Positions 16,945 to 24,516 are shown, numbered from the stretch's first letter. The stretch is 38,267 nucleotides of DNA from Flavobacteriales bacterium (GCA_024641135.1 JAHEDS010000016.1:1-38267), one strand, 5' to 3'. The notes: generated by a model from the letters alone, not told the origin. A program made the numbers and translations.

Positions 16945-17442
16945 TCAAGGTTTAACGGTTATTTTTGGATCAATTTGATAAGTTCCACCATTTTGATTTC
17001 CATTATTAAAAACTTTAAATTTGATTGCATATTTTTCCGTCTGGCCATTTGTTCCGACTCTTACCACACCGACTACTTCTTCTGGTGAACCTCCATTTCC
17101 ATTTAAAACATTCTGATCAAAAACATTATCACCACCATGATAATTGATAGAAGAGATATTAACGGTATCAGCACCTGGATTATTTGATGACTCTCCGCGC
17201 CATATAATCGTGTCACCAGCATTCACAACAGTTGTAAAATCTTCAATATTACCATCAGAAGTCGTGGAATTTCCATCTGGTGATTGCGAGGTAAAATAAC
17301 AAACCTCTAATTCGTTTTGACTGTTAATTTGCTGCGTATTAACATGTAATGTTATGTAATGAGTTTGTTGAGAAAAAGAAGTTGTTAATACAAAAAAGAA
17401 TAACAGAAGAAGTACTTGAGATAATCGATTGGTAGTTTTCAT
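16945..17442 (-). CDS. Small secreted protein, function unknown
   Basis: A 165-residue product with a signal peptide (hydrophobic LLLLFFFVLTTS, cleavage near SFSQQ). The mature part is rich in Asn, Gly, Thr and Ser, with beta-strand-like segments (THYITLHVNTQQIN, NAGDTIIWRGESS, EEVVGVVRVGTN). NAGDTIIWRGESSNNPGADT recalls the beta-sandwich look of cupredoxin-like or adhesin domains, but I see no complete copper site, so I give no name. It precedes the TPR cyclase gene by 24 bases and is probably co-transcribed with it. A ligand or accessory role for the TPR sensor is possible. Confidence 0.7.
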   Translation of the reverse strand: MKTTNRLSQVLLLLFFFVLTTSFSQQTHYITLHVNTQQINSQNELEVCYFTSQSPDGNSTTSDGNIEDFTTVVNAGDTIIWRGESSNNPGADTVNISSINYHGGDNVFDQNVLNGNGGSPEEVVGVVRVGTNGQTEKYAIKFKVFNNGNQNGGTYQIDPKITVKP

Positions 17443-17782
17443 AAGAAAAAATTAAGTTGGTTAATAAAAAAATATATAAGTGATATTTATAAAAAATAGT
17501 ATATCATTTACATATATAAGTAGGAGGATCCTGTAATGAAAGGGGCGGTTGTGGAATGTTTAATAGCAAAAATTAAATATAGTAAATAATAACTTACAAA
17601 AAAACTATTTCTAATTCCTTAATTTGAAAATAATAAATATTTCCATTTGATAAAATTTAAAAATAGGTCATTAATCAATATTTATAAGAGAATTTTATTT
17701 GGTAGAGTAAGCATGAAAATAACCATATTTTACTTTCTACTCATATACTTTTTTATAGTTTTGCAGCTTTAAAAAATAAACC
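17443..17782. other. AT-rich intergenic region between divergent genes
   Basis: About 340 bases between the secreted-protein gene (minus) and the ABC-F gene (plus). It holds an imperfect inverted repeat (17473-17486 with 17501-17516, cores TGATAT and ATATCA), a small GC-richer patch with AGGAGG (about 17522-17554), and the ABC-F promoter box. I see no convincing gene. Confidence 0.6.
17756..17763 (+). promoter_or_regulatory. Predicted -7 promoter box of the ABC-F gene (TAGTTTTG)
   Basis: TAGTTTTG fits TAnnTTTG and lies 19 bases before the ABC-F ATG, implying a leader of about 13 bases. Confidence 0.4.
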
Positions 17783-19420
17783 ATGATTTCAGTTGATAAT
17801 TTAGCAGTTGAGTTTGGAGGACAAGCTTTATTTAGCGATGTGTCTTTTACAATTAATGAAAATGATAAAATAGCCCTTATGGGTAAAAATGGCGCTGGAA
17901 AATCGACCATGATGAAAATTATTGCGGGAGAACAAAAACCAAGTCGAGGAAATGTTCGTTTTCCTAAAGATGCCATTATTGCTTATTTACCGCAACATTT
18001 ATTAACTGAAGATAATTGTACTGTTTTTGAAGAAGCATCCAAAGCGTTTATTCATATTTTTGAAATGAGGGATGAAATGGAGCAACTTAATAAAGAGTTA
18101 GAAACCAGAACGGATTATGAGTCAGATAGCTATATGTCTATCATTGAAAAAGTCTCCGATTTAGGTGAAAAGTATTATGCACTTGAAGATATTAATTATG
18201 ATGCTGAAGTTGAAAAGGCTTTAGGTGGATTGGGTTTTAAGCGTGAAGATTTTAATAGACAGACCAGTGAATTTAGTGGAGGATATCGTATGCGTATTGA
18301 ATTGGTTAAAATTTTATTACAAAAGCCAGATTTAATTTTATTAGATGAGCCTACCAATCATATTGATATTGAATCTGTTATTTGGCTTGAAGACTTTTTA
18401 ATTAATAAAGCTAAGGCGGTAATGGTAATTTCTCACGATAAGGCCTTTATTGATAATATTACCAATAGAACCATTGAGGTTACAATGGGGAAAATTTACG
18501 ATTATAAAGCCAATTATACGCATTACTTACAGTTACGAGAAGACCGCAGAACGCATCAAATTAAAGCTTATAACGAGCAACAAAAATTTATTGCAGATAA
18601 TATGGCTTTTATCGAAAGATTTAAAGGAACTTACTCTAAAACCAATCAAGTAAATTCAAGAGAACGCATGCTTGAGAAGTTGGAAATTATTGAGATTGAT
18701 GAAATTGACACTTCTGCATTAAAATTACGTTTTCCACCAGCACAACGCTCAGGAGATTATCCGGTAACGGTTAAAGATTTATCTAAAGCATATGATGAAC
18801 ATGTTGTTTTTAAACATGCTAATATGTCTATTTCTAGAGGTGAAAAGGTGTCATTTGTTGGACGAAATGGAGAAGGTAAGTCAACAATGATTAAAGCTAT
18901 TATGGGTGAAATTGAAGTGGAAGGGAAATGCCACTTGGGACATAATGTAAAAGTGGGTTATTTTGCACAAAATCAGGCCTCATTGCTGGATGAAAATTTA
19001 ACTATATTTCAAACTGTAGATGAAGTTGCAGAAGGGGATATTAGAACTCAGATAAAAAATATATTAGGACGCTTTATGTTTAAAGGTGATGATATCGATA
19101 AAAAAGTAAGTGTCCTTTCGGGTGGTGAAAAAACTCGTCTAGCAATGGTAAAGTTACTTTTAGAGCCTGTGAATTTATTAATATTAGATGAGCCTACTAA
19201 CCATTTGGATTTAAAATCGAAAGACGTTTTAAAGGAAGCTCTTTTAGATTTTGATGGGACATTAATTCTGGTGTCACATGATCGTGATTTTCTTCAAGGT
19301 TTATCACAAAAAGTATTTGAGTTTAAAGATCAACGAGTGATTGAACATTTTGAAACAATTGATGATTTCTTGGTGCGTAACCGTATTGAAAATTTAAAAC
19401 AAATTGAGTTGAAGAAATAA
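17783..19420 (+). CDS. ABC-F family ATPase (ribosome-associated, YbiT-like)
   Basis: A soluble protein of 545 residues with two ATP-binding cassettes and no membrane segments. Cassette 1 has Walker A GKNGAGKST (about 34-42), signature FSGGYRMRIE and Walker B LILLDEPTNHIDI. Cassette 2 has GRNGEGKST, LSGGEKTRLAM and LLILDEPTNHLDL. Between them lies a charged linker of about 80 residues (NEQQKFIADNMAFIERFKGT), the P-site tRNA interaction motif of ABC-F proteins. Such proteins bind the ribosomal E site and modulate translation; some protect against antibiotics. The start MISVDNLAVEFGGQALF matches the family. No resistance context is visible, so a housekeeping role is more likely. A terminator follows. 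Confidence 0.93.
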   Translation: MISVDNLAVEFGGQALFSDVSFTINENDKIALMGKNGAGKSTMMKIIAGEQKPSRGNVRFPKDAIIAYLPQHLLTEDNCTVFEEASKAFIHIFEMRDEMEQLNKELETRTDYESDSYMSIIEKVSDLGEKYYALEDINYDAEVEKALGGLGFKREDFNRQTSEFSGGYRMRIELVKILLQKPDLILLDEPTNHIDIESVIWLEDFLINKAKAVMVISHDKAFIDNITNRTIEVTMGKIYDYKANYTHYLQLREDRRTHQIKAYNEQQKFIADNMAFIERFKGTYSKTNQVNSRERMLEKLEIIEIDEIDTSALKLRFPPAQRSGDYPVTVKDLSKAYDEHVVFKHANMSISRGEKVSFVGRNGEGKSTMIKAIMGEIEVEGKCHLGHNVKVGYFAQNQASLLDENLTIFQTVDEVAEGDIRTQIKNILGRFMFKGDDIDKKVSVLSGGEKTRLAMVKLLLEPVNLLILDEPTNHLDLKSKDVLKEALLDFDGTLILVSHDRDFLQGLSQKVFEFKDQRVIEHFETIDDFLVRNRIENLKQIELKK

Positions 19421-19440
19421 TTAAATATAATTTTAATAAT

Positions 19441-19468
19441 AAAAAAAATCTCACTTGAGATTTTTTTT
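19441..19468. terminator. Intrinsic terminator after the ABC-F gene
   Basis: A8-TCTCA (19441-19453) faces TGAGA-T8 (19456-19468): a short stem followed by eight T residues, 20 bases after the stop codon. Confidence 0.85.
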
Positions 19469-19484
19469 ATTCAATAATGTAAAG

Positions 19485-19536
19485 TATATTTGTCAAAAAG
19501 TAAAAAAAATTTGTCTTAATATAAAATATATTTGTC
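19485..19536 (+). promoter_or_regulatory. Three TTTGTC motifs exactly 21 bp apart, probable operator/promoter
   Basis: TTTGTC occurs with its final C at 19494, 19515 and 19536, a constant step of 21 bp (two helical turns). The first and third copies extend to TATATTTGTC. TATATTTG at 19485-19492 also fits the TAnnTTTG promoter box, with a leader of about 38 bases. The last copy abuts the ATG at 19537. The array is a good candidate binding site for the Xre regulator encoded by the second gene of the operon. Confidence 0.55.
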
Positions 19537-19983
19537 ATGAATTTAAATGAATCAAAAAATTGTGAACGTACTAAATTAGAGCAGTTTTTAAATAAAGTAC
19601 AATTACCTCATTGGTATAAAAAAATAGGTATTGTAATACTTATTTTAAGTTTTATAACACTTTTAATTTTAAAATTTATTAATGATGTTCCGCTTTGGTT
19701 TGGAATCGGGTTAAAACATTTAATGCTTATTGCGTTACTTTTAATATCCTTATCTAGAGAGAAAGTTGAGGATGAGATGATTGAAACTCTAAGATCAAAA
19801 TCATATGCCTTAGCATTTATCATTGGTGTTGGGTATTCTTTATTACAAACGATAGCTAATTACTTTGTTGATTTATTTTTAGGGCGATATGACTTTTCAA
19901 ACGATTTAGGGCATATACAAGTGTTATTATTTATGCTATTAATTCAAGTTGGATTTTTCGAACTTTTAAAACGAACTAGGTAA
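19537..19983 (+). CDS. Four-helix membrane protein, function unknown
   Basis: A 148-residue inner-membrane protein. After a polar head with charged residues (NESKNCERTKLEQFLNKVQL) there are four hydrophobic helices (about 28-46, 54-72, 88-108, 122-141), with a cytoplasmic-looking EKVEDEMIETLRSKS between helices 2 and 3. It is translationally coupled to a small Xre-type regulator (TAATG overlap). Membrane-protein/Xre pairs with this EDEMI..R motif are common in bacteria, but I know of no assigned biochemical function. Three phased repeats precede the start codon. Confidence 0.8.
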   Translation: MNLNESKNCERTKLEQFLNKVQLPHWYKKIGIVILILSFITLLILKFINDVPLWFGIGLKHLMLIALLLISLSREKVEDEMIETLRSKSYALAFIIGVGYSLLQTIANYFVDLFLGRYDFSNDLGHIQVLLFMLLIQVGFFELLKRTR

Positions 19984-20183
19984 TGGAAAACCGAATTAAA
20001 ATTGAACGTGCAATTATTAATATAACTCAAGACGAATTAGCCCAAAGAATTGGAGTTTCTAGACAAACCATTAATTCAATTGAAGCAAATCGATACGTTC
20101 CATCAACAGTTTTAGCATTAAAATTATCCCAAATATTCAATAAATCAGTGAATGAATTTTTTATTTTAACTGAAAAGGATTAA
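19983..20183 (+). CDS. Small Xre/Cro-family HTH transcriptional regulator
   Basis: A 66-residue, single-domain DNA-binding protein. The helix-turn-helix is plain: TQDELAQRIGVSRQTINSIE, with recognition helix SRQTINSIEANRYVPS, ending LKLSQIFNKSVNEFF. It belongs to the short YozG-like group, which acts as a dimeric repressor. Its ATG overlaps the membrane-protein stop codon by one base, so the two are made together. It most likely regulates its own operon through the TTTGTC repeats at 19485-19536 (inference). It is convergent with the sirtuin gene, 11 bases away. Confidence 0.92.
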   Translation: MENRIKIERAIINITQDELAQRIGVSRQTINSIEANRYVPSTVLALKLSQIFNKSVNEFFILTEKD

Positions 20184-20194
20184 CCCTGTGTTTT

Positions 20195-20884
20195 TTATTT
20201 TGATTCTATTTTTTTAAAAGAGTCTAATAATATTTTTACTCCAATAGTCGCTGGTTCAGCTATAACAGTTAGGTTATCTTTGCTATTCAATGACGGGTTT
20301 GGATCTATAAAATAAATAGGTATCCCTAGTGGCACATAGTGAATTAAACTGGCAGCGGGATATACTTGCATTGAGGTTCCAATAATTATTAAATAATCTG
20401 CCAACATACAAACTTCTATAGCTTTTTCCATCATTGGAACAGGTTCACCAAACCAAACAATATGAGGTCTTAATTGATAACCCATTTTACATGTGTTACC
20501 TATAAGCAAATCAGTTCTCCAGGGTATAATATCAGTTTCATTAAAAGTACTTCTTACTTTAAATAATTCGCCATGTAAATGCATCACATTGGTACTCCCT
20601 GAACGTTCATGTAAATCATCAATATTTTGGGTAATTATAGTTACTTTAAAATCTTTTTCAAACTTCACTAAATCAAAATGGCCAGGATTTGGTTTAGCTT
20701 CTAAGAGTTGTCTTCTCCTTTGGTTATAAAAATCTAATACTAATGCTGGATTCGTATTAAAGGCTTCGGGTGTAGCCACTTTGTTTACATCGTGTCCTTC
20801 CCATAAACCTCCTGCCTCTCTAAATGTTTTTAGCCCACTCTCGGCACTCATACCAGCTCCTGTAAGTACAACAAAATGTTTCAT
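20195..20884 (-). CDS. cobB: NAD-dependent protein deacylase (class III sirtuin), zinc site lost
   Basis: A 229-residue cytosolic sirtuin. The NAD pocket is intact: GAGMSAESGLKTFREAGGLW (residues 9-28), TQNIDDLHERSG (85-96), catalytic His104 (HLHGELF), IGTSMQVYPA. Tyr53 and Arg56 (FYNQRR) form the YxxR motif that lets SIRT5/CobB-type enzymes remove succinyl or malonyl groups from lysine. The small domain is unusual: instead of two CxxC pairs only one cysteine (Cys132) lies in the region 110-145, so zinc cannot be bound in the usual way. The Rossmann half is complete, so activity is likely kept. It is convergent with the Xre gene. Confidence 0.92.
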   Translation of the reverse strand: MKHFVVLTGAGMSAESGLKTFREAGGLWEGHDVNKVATPEAFNTNPALVLDFYNQRRRQLLEAKPNPGHFDLVKFEKDFKVTIITQNIDDLHERSGSTNVMHLHGELFKVRSTFNETDIIPWRTDLLIGNTCKMGYQLRPHIVWFGEPVPMMEKAIEVCMLADYLIIIGTSMQVYPAASLIHYVPLGIPIYFIDPNPSLNSKDNLTVIAEPATIGVKILLDSFKKIESK

Positions 20885-20938
20885 GGATTGATTTTAAAAT
20901 TAATTGACTAACCCCTATTTATTAAGACTGGGATAATG

Positions 20939-20972
20939 TTTTTAGTTGTAAAAGGTGTACTTCAACTAAAAA
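20939..20972. repeat. 10-bp inverted repeat in a divergent intergenic region
   Basis: TTTTTAGTTG (20939-20948) and CAACTAAAAA (20963-20972) are perfect inverted copies 14 bases apart. No T-run follows on either strand, so it does not look like a terminator. It lies 55 bases before the sirtuin start and 88 before the SRPBCC start; an operator is possible. Confidence 0.5.
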
Positions 20973-21059
20973 TAATAATTTAATTAGGAAGATATGCTTT
21001 GTTTTTATTAAATATTTTTATTTACTTTTAATCAACTAACTAACTAATAAATAGCATTT

Positions 21060-21587
21060 ATGTTGTTCTTCATAATCGCACTACTAATTGTAGCAGTTAT
21101 TGTAATACTTGCTTTTGTAGCTCCTAAAAAATATGAGGTTATGAGAAGTATAATTATCGACAAACCTCATACCGGTGTGTTTGATTATTTAAAATATATT
21201 AAAAATCAAGACCATTGGTCACCTTGGAAAAAAAAAGACCCAAATATGAAGCAGGAGTTTTTTGGAATTGACGGGGAAGTAGGGTTTATAGCAAAATGGG
21301 AAGGAAATAGTGACGTTGGAACAGGTGAACAAGAAATTATAAATATAGTAAAAAACGAAAAAATTGAGGCTGTATTGCGTTTTCAAAAACCATGGGAATC
21401 GATGTCACATGCGATTATAAAAGTTGAAAATTTAGGTAAAATGCAAACTAAAGTGACTTGGGGTTTTTCAGGTAAAAATAAATTTCCAATGAATCTACTT
21501 ATGCTATTTTATAATATGGATAAAGCTGCTGGTAAAGATTTTGAGGAAGGTTTAAAAAATTTAAAGGACTTATTAGAAAAATCTTAA
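21060..21587 (+). CDS. Membrane-anchored SRPBCC (START-like) domain protein
   Basis: A 175-residue protein with an N-terminal hydrophobic helix (about residues 2-22) and an SRPBCC/polyketide-cyclase-like domain (about 27-170). The usual landmarks are present: RSIIIDKPHTGVFDYLKYIK, QDHWSPWKKKDPNM, GFIAKWEGNSDVGTGEQEI and TKVTWGFSGKNKFPMNLLML. The fold forms a deep hydrophobic pocket for lipids or other ligands; the ligand here cannot be read from sequence. It is divergent from the sirtuin gene and convergent, 11 bases away, with the carboxypeptidase-like-domain gene. Confidence 0.88.
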   Translation: MLFFIIALLIVAVIVILAFVAPKKYEVMRSIIIDKPHTGVFDYLKYIKNQDHWSPWKKKDPNMKQEFFGIDGEVGFIAKWEGNSDVGTGEQEIINIVKNEKIEAVLRFQKPWESMSHAIIKVENLGKMQTKVTWGFSGKNKFPMNLLMLFYNMDKAAGKDFEEGLKNLKDLLEKS

Positions 21588-21598
21588 TAAATCTAGAT

Positions 21599-22375
21599 TT
21601 ACAATCTATTGGTTCTTCCTCTACTTAATAATTTGTATTCTTCATAACATTCACTAATGGCGTCTAATATTTGTAAATCATTAGCGGTTTGAATAAATCC
21701 TTTAGAGTAGTTACACTGACTCACAATTTCATCTAAATCTACACGGTCTACTTGTAACAATGCAGTTAGCATTTCCCTGTCAAATCTTGAAGCAAGAAGA
21801 TTTCTTATCTCATCATCCTGTTTCATTTTTTTGAGTTTTCGCATTTCATTTGGTTTTTTACCAAACATTCTGTTTAAAAAATCTGCAGGATTGAATATCG
21901 CACCTAATACTTTAGTAATAGCTGATGGTGAACTAGCTTCATAACCTGTACTAGGTAAGCCGGAGATGCTATAACGATAATTATTATTTATAGGAACTTG
22001 CTTAATATCTACTTCTAAATAGCCTGTGAGTCTTAATTGATTGATAACAATTTCTTCAAGTGCTAATGCTACTTCTGTTAATTCAATATTTGAACTCCCA
22101 AATTTAATCCAGTCATTCGTCACTCTAACTCTTATAGATTTAAAACCTAAATAAGAAAAATGTAAGGTGTCATCTGGTTTAGCTTTTATTTCAAATTCAC
22201 CTTTAGAATTAGTCGTAGTTCCAATAACTTCATTTAAATTAACAATGTTAACACTCTCAAGAGGTGTATCGTCTGAGCTATTCATTACAACTCCCTTAAC
22301 AGTGGTATTGATTTCCTGAGAAAAGCAATAAGTTGTTAGCAGTAAAGTTGAAATTAAGAGTAAAAGCTTTTTCAT
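21599..22375 (-). CDS. Carboxypeptidase-like regulatory domain secreted protein
   Basis: A 258-residue exported protein. I start it at the ATG at 22375 (MKKLLLLISTLLLTTYCFSQ), which gives a clean signal peptide; the frame stays open 14 codons further upstream. Residues about 20-105 form a CarboxypepD_reg-like beta-sandwich (VKGVVMNSSDDTPLESVNIV, GTTTNSKGEFEIKAKPDDTL, FSYLGFKSIRVRV), as found at the N-terminus of SusC-type receptors, but here no receptor follows. The C-terminal half is charged and helical (MRKLKKMKQDDEIRNLLASR). The domain alone suggests protein-protein or carbohydrate binding in the periplasm; the function is unknown. Confidence 0.85.
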   Translation of the reverse strand: MKKLLLLISTLLLTTYCFSQEINTTVKGVVMNSSDDTPLESVNIVNLNEVIGTTTNSKGEFEIKAKPDDTLHFSYLGFKSIRVRVTNDWIKFGSSNIELTEVALALEEIVINQLRLTGYLEVDIKQVPINNNYRYSISGLPSTGYEASSPSAITKVLGAIFNPADFLNRMFGKKPNEMRKLKKMKQDDEIRNLLASRFDREMLTALLQVDRVDLDEIVSQCNYSKGFIQTANDLQILDAISECYEEYKLLSRGRTNRL

Positions 22376-22454
22376 TAAATTATTAATTGGGCATAAAAAT
22401 AGTAAACTAAATGTCAAAATTTATGCCAGCGCTATAATTTGACTTAAAATTAAC

Positions 22455-22483
22455 AAACCTCTTAGTTTTCTCCTAAGAGGTTT
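22455..22483 (-). terminator. Intrinsic terminator after the DEAD-box helicase gene
   Basis: AAACCTCTTAG (22455-22465) and CTAAGAGGTTT (22473-22483) form a perfect 11-bp stem with a 7-base loop. On the minus strand it follows the helicase stop codon by about 10 bases and is followed by a T-rich stretch. Confidence 0.82.
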
Positions 22484-22493
22484 GATTTATAAA

Positions 22494-24335
22494 CTATCTT
22501 CTTGAGCGTCTTGGTCTGTCAAATCCAGATGATGACGATTTAGAGTCCGATCCACCAGAACGTCTTGGTTTTGAAGCGTTCTCCGATCGTCTTCTTTCGC
22601 TTCTGTTTCCAGAACCTGCGCTAGTACTACGATTTTCGCTTCTTGAACCACTACGTCTGTCGCTTCTTCCTTTCTCTCCACCTTTTCTATCATCACGTCT
22701 AGGACCACGACTTCTGCTTCTGCTTCTGTCGCCCCCTCTGTTTTCAGAGACTTCAACATTTACAAATCTTCCTTCGTGTTTAAAATCGGTAAAAAAGGCT
22801 AATACTTTTTCTTGTAATTCTTTTTCTGTATTGAAGAAAGAAAAACTATCCTTAACTTCTACTTTAAAAACATCATCTCTACCAAGTTCTAAAACATCTT
22901 TTAAGAAGTCTTTTAAACTCATCCAGTCATATCCATCTTTGCTACCAACATTTATAAAATAGCGGGTAGAGTTAGATTCTTTTGAAAACTCTCGTTCATC
23001 AGAAAAAGAGGCTTCCACATTAAGATTTTTTGTTTTTTTATAGTAATTGTAGAAACGTGTAAATTCAACAGAAAAGAATTTTTTAATCAATTCGTCCTTA
23101 CTAGTATCTGCAAATAAGGAATTAATGCTCGTTAAATATTTATCAATTTCATGGTTGATTTCTGTATTATGAATTTTATTTGCAAGTGACATTAACTGTA
23201 CTTCACAAATTTCCATACCATCAGGAATTTCTTTTTTATCAAATTGTTTTTTGATAATGCGTTCGATACTTTTTATTTTTCGCACTTCACTTTTTGATAC
23301 AAGCACCATTGAAACACCAGTTTTACCTGCACGACCTGTACGACCACTACGATGGGTATAGGTTTCAATTTCATCGGGTAGTTGGTAATTAATTACGTGT
23401 GTGATGTCATCAACATCAATACCACGAGCGGCTACATCAGTAGCTACCAACATTTCAATTTGTTTATTTCTAAAAGATTTCATTACCAAATCACGCTGAT
23501 TCTGACTTAAATCGCCATGTAAAGCAGCAGCACTATAACCATCTTCAATAAGTTGTTCTGCTACTTTTTGTGTGTCACGCTTAGTTCTGCAAAAAACCAC
23601 TGAAAATATATCCGGATTGGCATCAGATAATCTTTTTAAAGCATCATAACGATCTCTTGAATTAATTAAATAATACTCGTGTGATACTTGATTGGTACTT
23701 TCATTTTTGTTTCCAACAGTAATTTCTGTTGGATTACGCATGAATTTTTTTGCGATTGTAGAAACCTCTTGAGGCATGGTAGCCGAAAATAACCAAGTAT
23801 TTTTCTCTGCTGGTGTATAAGATAAGATATCAGTAATATCTTCATAAAATCCCATATTAAGCATTTCATCAGCTTCATCTAATACAGCGTATTCAATTTT
23901 TGAGATGTCAACCAGTTTTCGGTTAATCATATCTTTCATTCTTCCAGGTGTAGCAACAATAATTTGAGCTCCTTTTTTTACATCTCTAGCTTGGTCTGTT
24001 ATACTAGACCCACCATAAATTGCCACCACATTAAGTCCTTTACAGTATTTACCATAAAGTTTCATTTCATTGGTAATTTGCAAACAAAGTTCGCGTGTAG
24101 GAGAAAGGATTAAGCCTTGGGTGGTTCTGCTATCAATATTTATTTTTTGAAGCATCGGGAAACCAAAAGCAGCAGTTTTACCTGTTCCTGTTTGAGCAAG
24201 AGCAACCAAATCAGTTTCTTTGTCAACTAAAATTGGAATGGCTTTTTGTTGTACATCACTAGGTGTTTCAAATCCTAAATCTGTAATAGCGTGTAATAGG
24301 TCCTCATTAAGACCCAATTCTTGGAATGTGTTCAT
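22494..24335 (-). CDS. deaD: DEAD-box ATP-dependent RNA helicase with an Arg/Ser-rich tail
   Basis: A 613-residue RNA helicase of the DeaD/CsdA type, acting on structured RNA and ribosome assembly, often needed in the cold. All motifs are present: Q-motif (FETPSDVQQKAIP), Walker A AQTGTGKT (47-54), PTRELCLQ, TPGR, DEAD (153-156), SAT (184-186), VVFCRTK, ATDVAARGIDV and HRSGRTGRAGKTG. A DbpA-like RNA-binding domain follows (about 455-535: RYFINVGSKDGYDWMSLKDF). The last 75 or so residues are extremely rich in Arg, Ser and Gly with many RS/RR/RG pairs, likely a disordered RNA-binding tail. The leader before the ATG can fold into competing hairpins, suggesting autoregulation or cold control. A terminator follows. 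Confidence 0.95.
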   Translation of the reverse strand: MNTFQELGLNEDLLHAITDLGFETPSDVQQKAIPILVDKETDLVALAQTGTGKTAAFGFPMLQKINIDSRTTQGLILSPTRELCLQITNEMKLYGKYCKGLNVVAIYGGSSITDQARDVKKGAQIIVATPGRMKDMINRKLVDISKIEYAVLDEADEMLNMGFYEDITDILSYTPAEKNTWLFSATMPQEVSTIAKKFMRNPTEITVGNKNESTNQVSHEYYLINSRDRYDALKRLSDANPDIFSVVFCRTKRDTQKVAEQLIEDGYSAAALHGDLSQNQRDLVMKSFRNKQIEMLVATDVAARGIDVDDITHVINYQLPDEIETYTHRSGRTGRAGKTGVSMVLVSKSEVRKIKSIERIIKKQFDKKEIPDGMEICEVQLMSLANKIHNTEINHEIDKYLTSINSLFADTSKDELIKKFFSVEFTRFYNYYKKTKNLNVEASFSDEREFSKESNSTRYFINVGSKDGYDWMSLKDFLKDVLELGRDDVFKVEVKDSFSFFNTEKELQEKVLAFFTDFKHEGRFVNVEVSENRGGDRSRSRSRGPRRDDRKGGEKGRSDRRSGSRSENRSTSAGSGNRSERRRSENASKPRRSGGSDSKSSSSGFDRPRRSRR

Positions 24336-24379
24336 TCTTATGTAAGTATTCGATGTTGTTATGTGGTGTTACATAAGAA
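24335..24379 (-). promoter_or_regulatory. Leader inverted repeat with two competing hairpins ending at the helicase ATG
   Basis: On the minus strand, segment A TTCTTATGTAA (24379-24369) can pair with segment C TTACATAAGAA (24345-24335), a perfect 11-bp stem whose last base is the A of the start codon. Segment B ACATAA (24364-24359) can instead pair with TTATGT of segment A, with a 6-base loop. The two folds exclude each other, so one hides the start region and the other frees it. Confidence 0.55.
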
Positions 24380-24462
24380 GCGAATCGACATACTTAACTT
24401 AACCTTCTAGTAACACATCCTCACTCTGAGGAATACAAACCCATATTCTGGATTTCAAGCGG

Positions 24463-24470
24463 CAAAGATA
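24463..24470 (-). promoter_or_regulatory. Predicted -7 promoter box of the helicase gene (TATCTTTG)
   Basis: TATCTTTG on the minus strand is an exact TAnnTTTG match 128 bases before the helicase ATG. It implies an unusually long leader of about 120 bases, compared with 10-40 at other boxes in this window. Confidence 0.5.
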
Positions 24471-24516
24471 GTCTTTTATTTGTGATTAACTAATGTTAAT
24501 ATAAATCTTTGATTTT

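Noticed and set aside
17537-17590. 17-codon ORF (MKGAVVECLIAK...) after an AGGAGG
   Set aside because: Too short, no membrane or signal features, and Shine-Dalgarno sequences are hardly used by neighbouring genes.
22487-22759. 90-codon minus-strand ORF rich in Glu and Val
   Set aside because: It lies in another frame of the repetitive Arg/Ser-rich helicase tail; the biased composition keeps this frame open by chance.
23666-23878. 70-codon ORF inside the DEAD-box helicase gene
   Set aside because: Same-strand frame shadow of a gene with all helicase motifs intact; no domain features.
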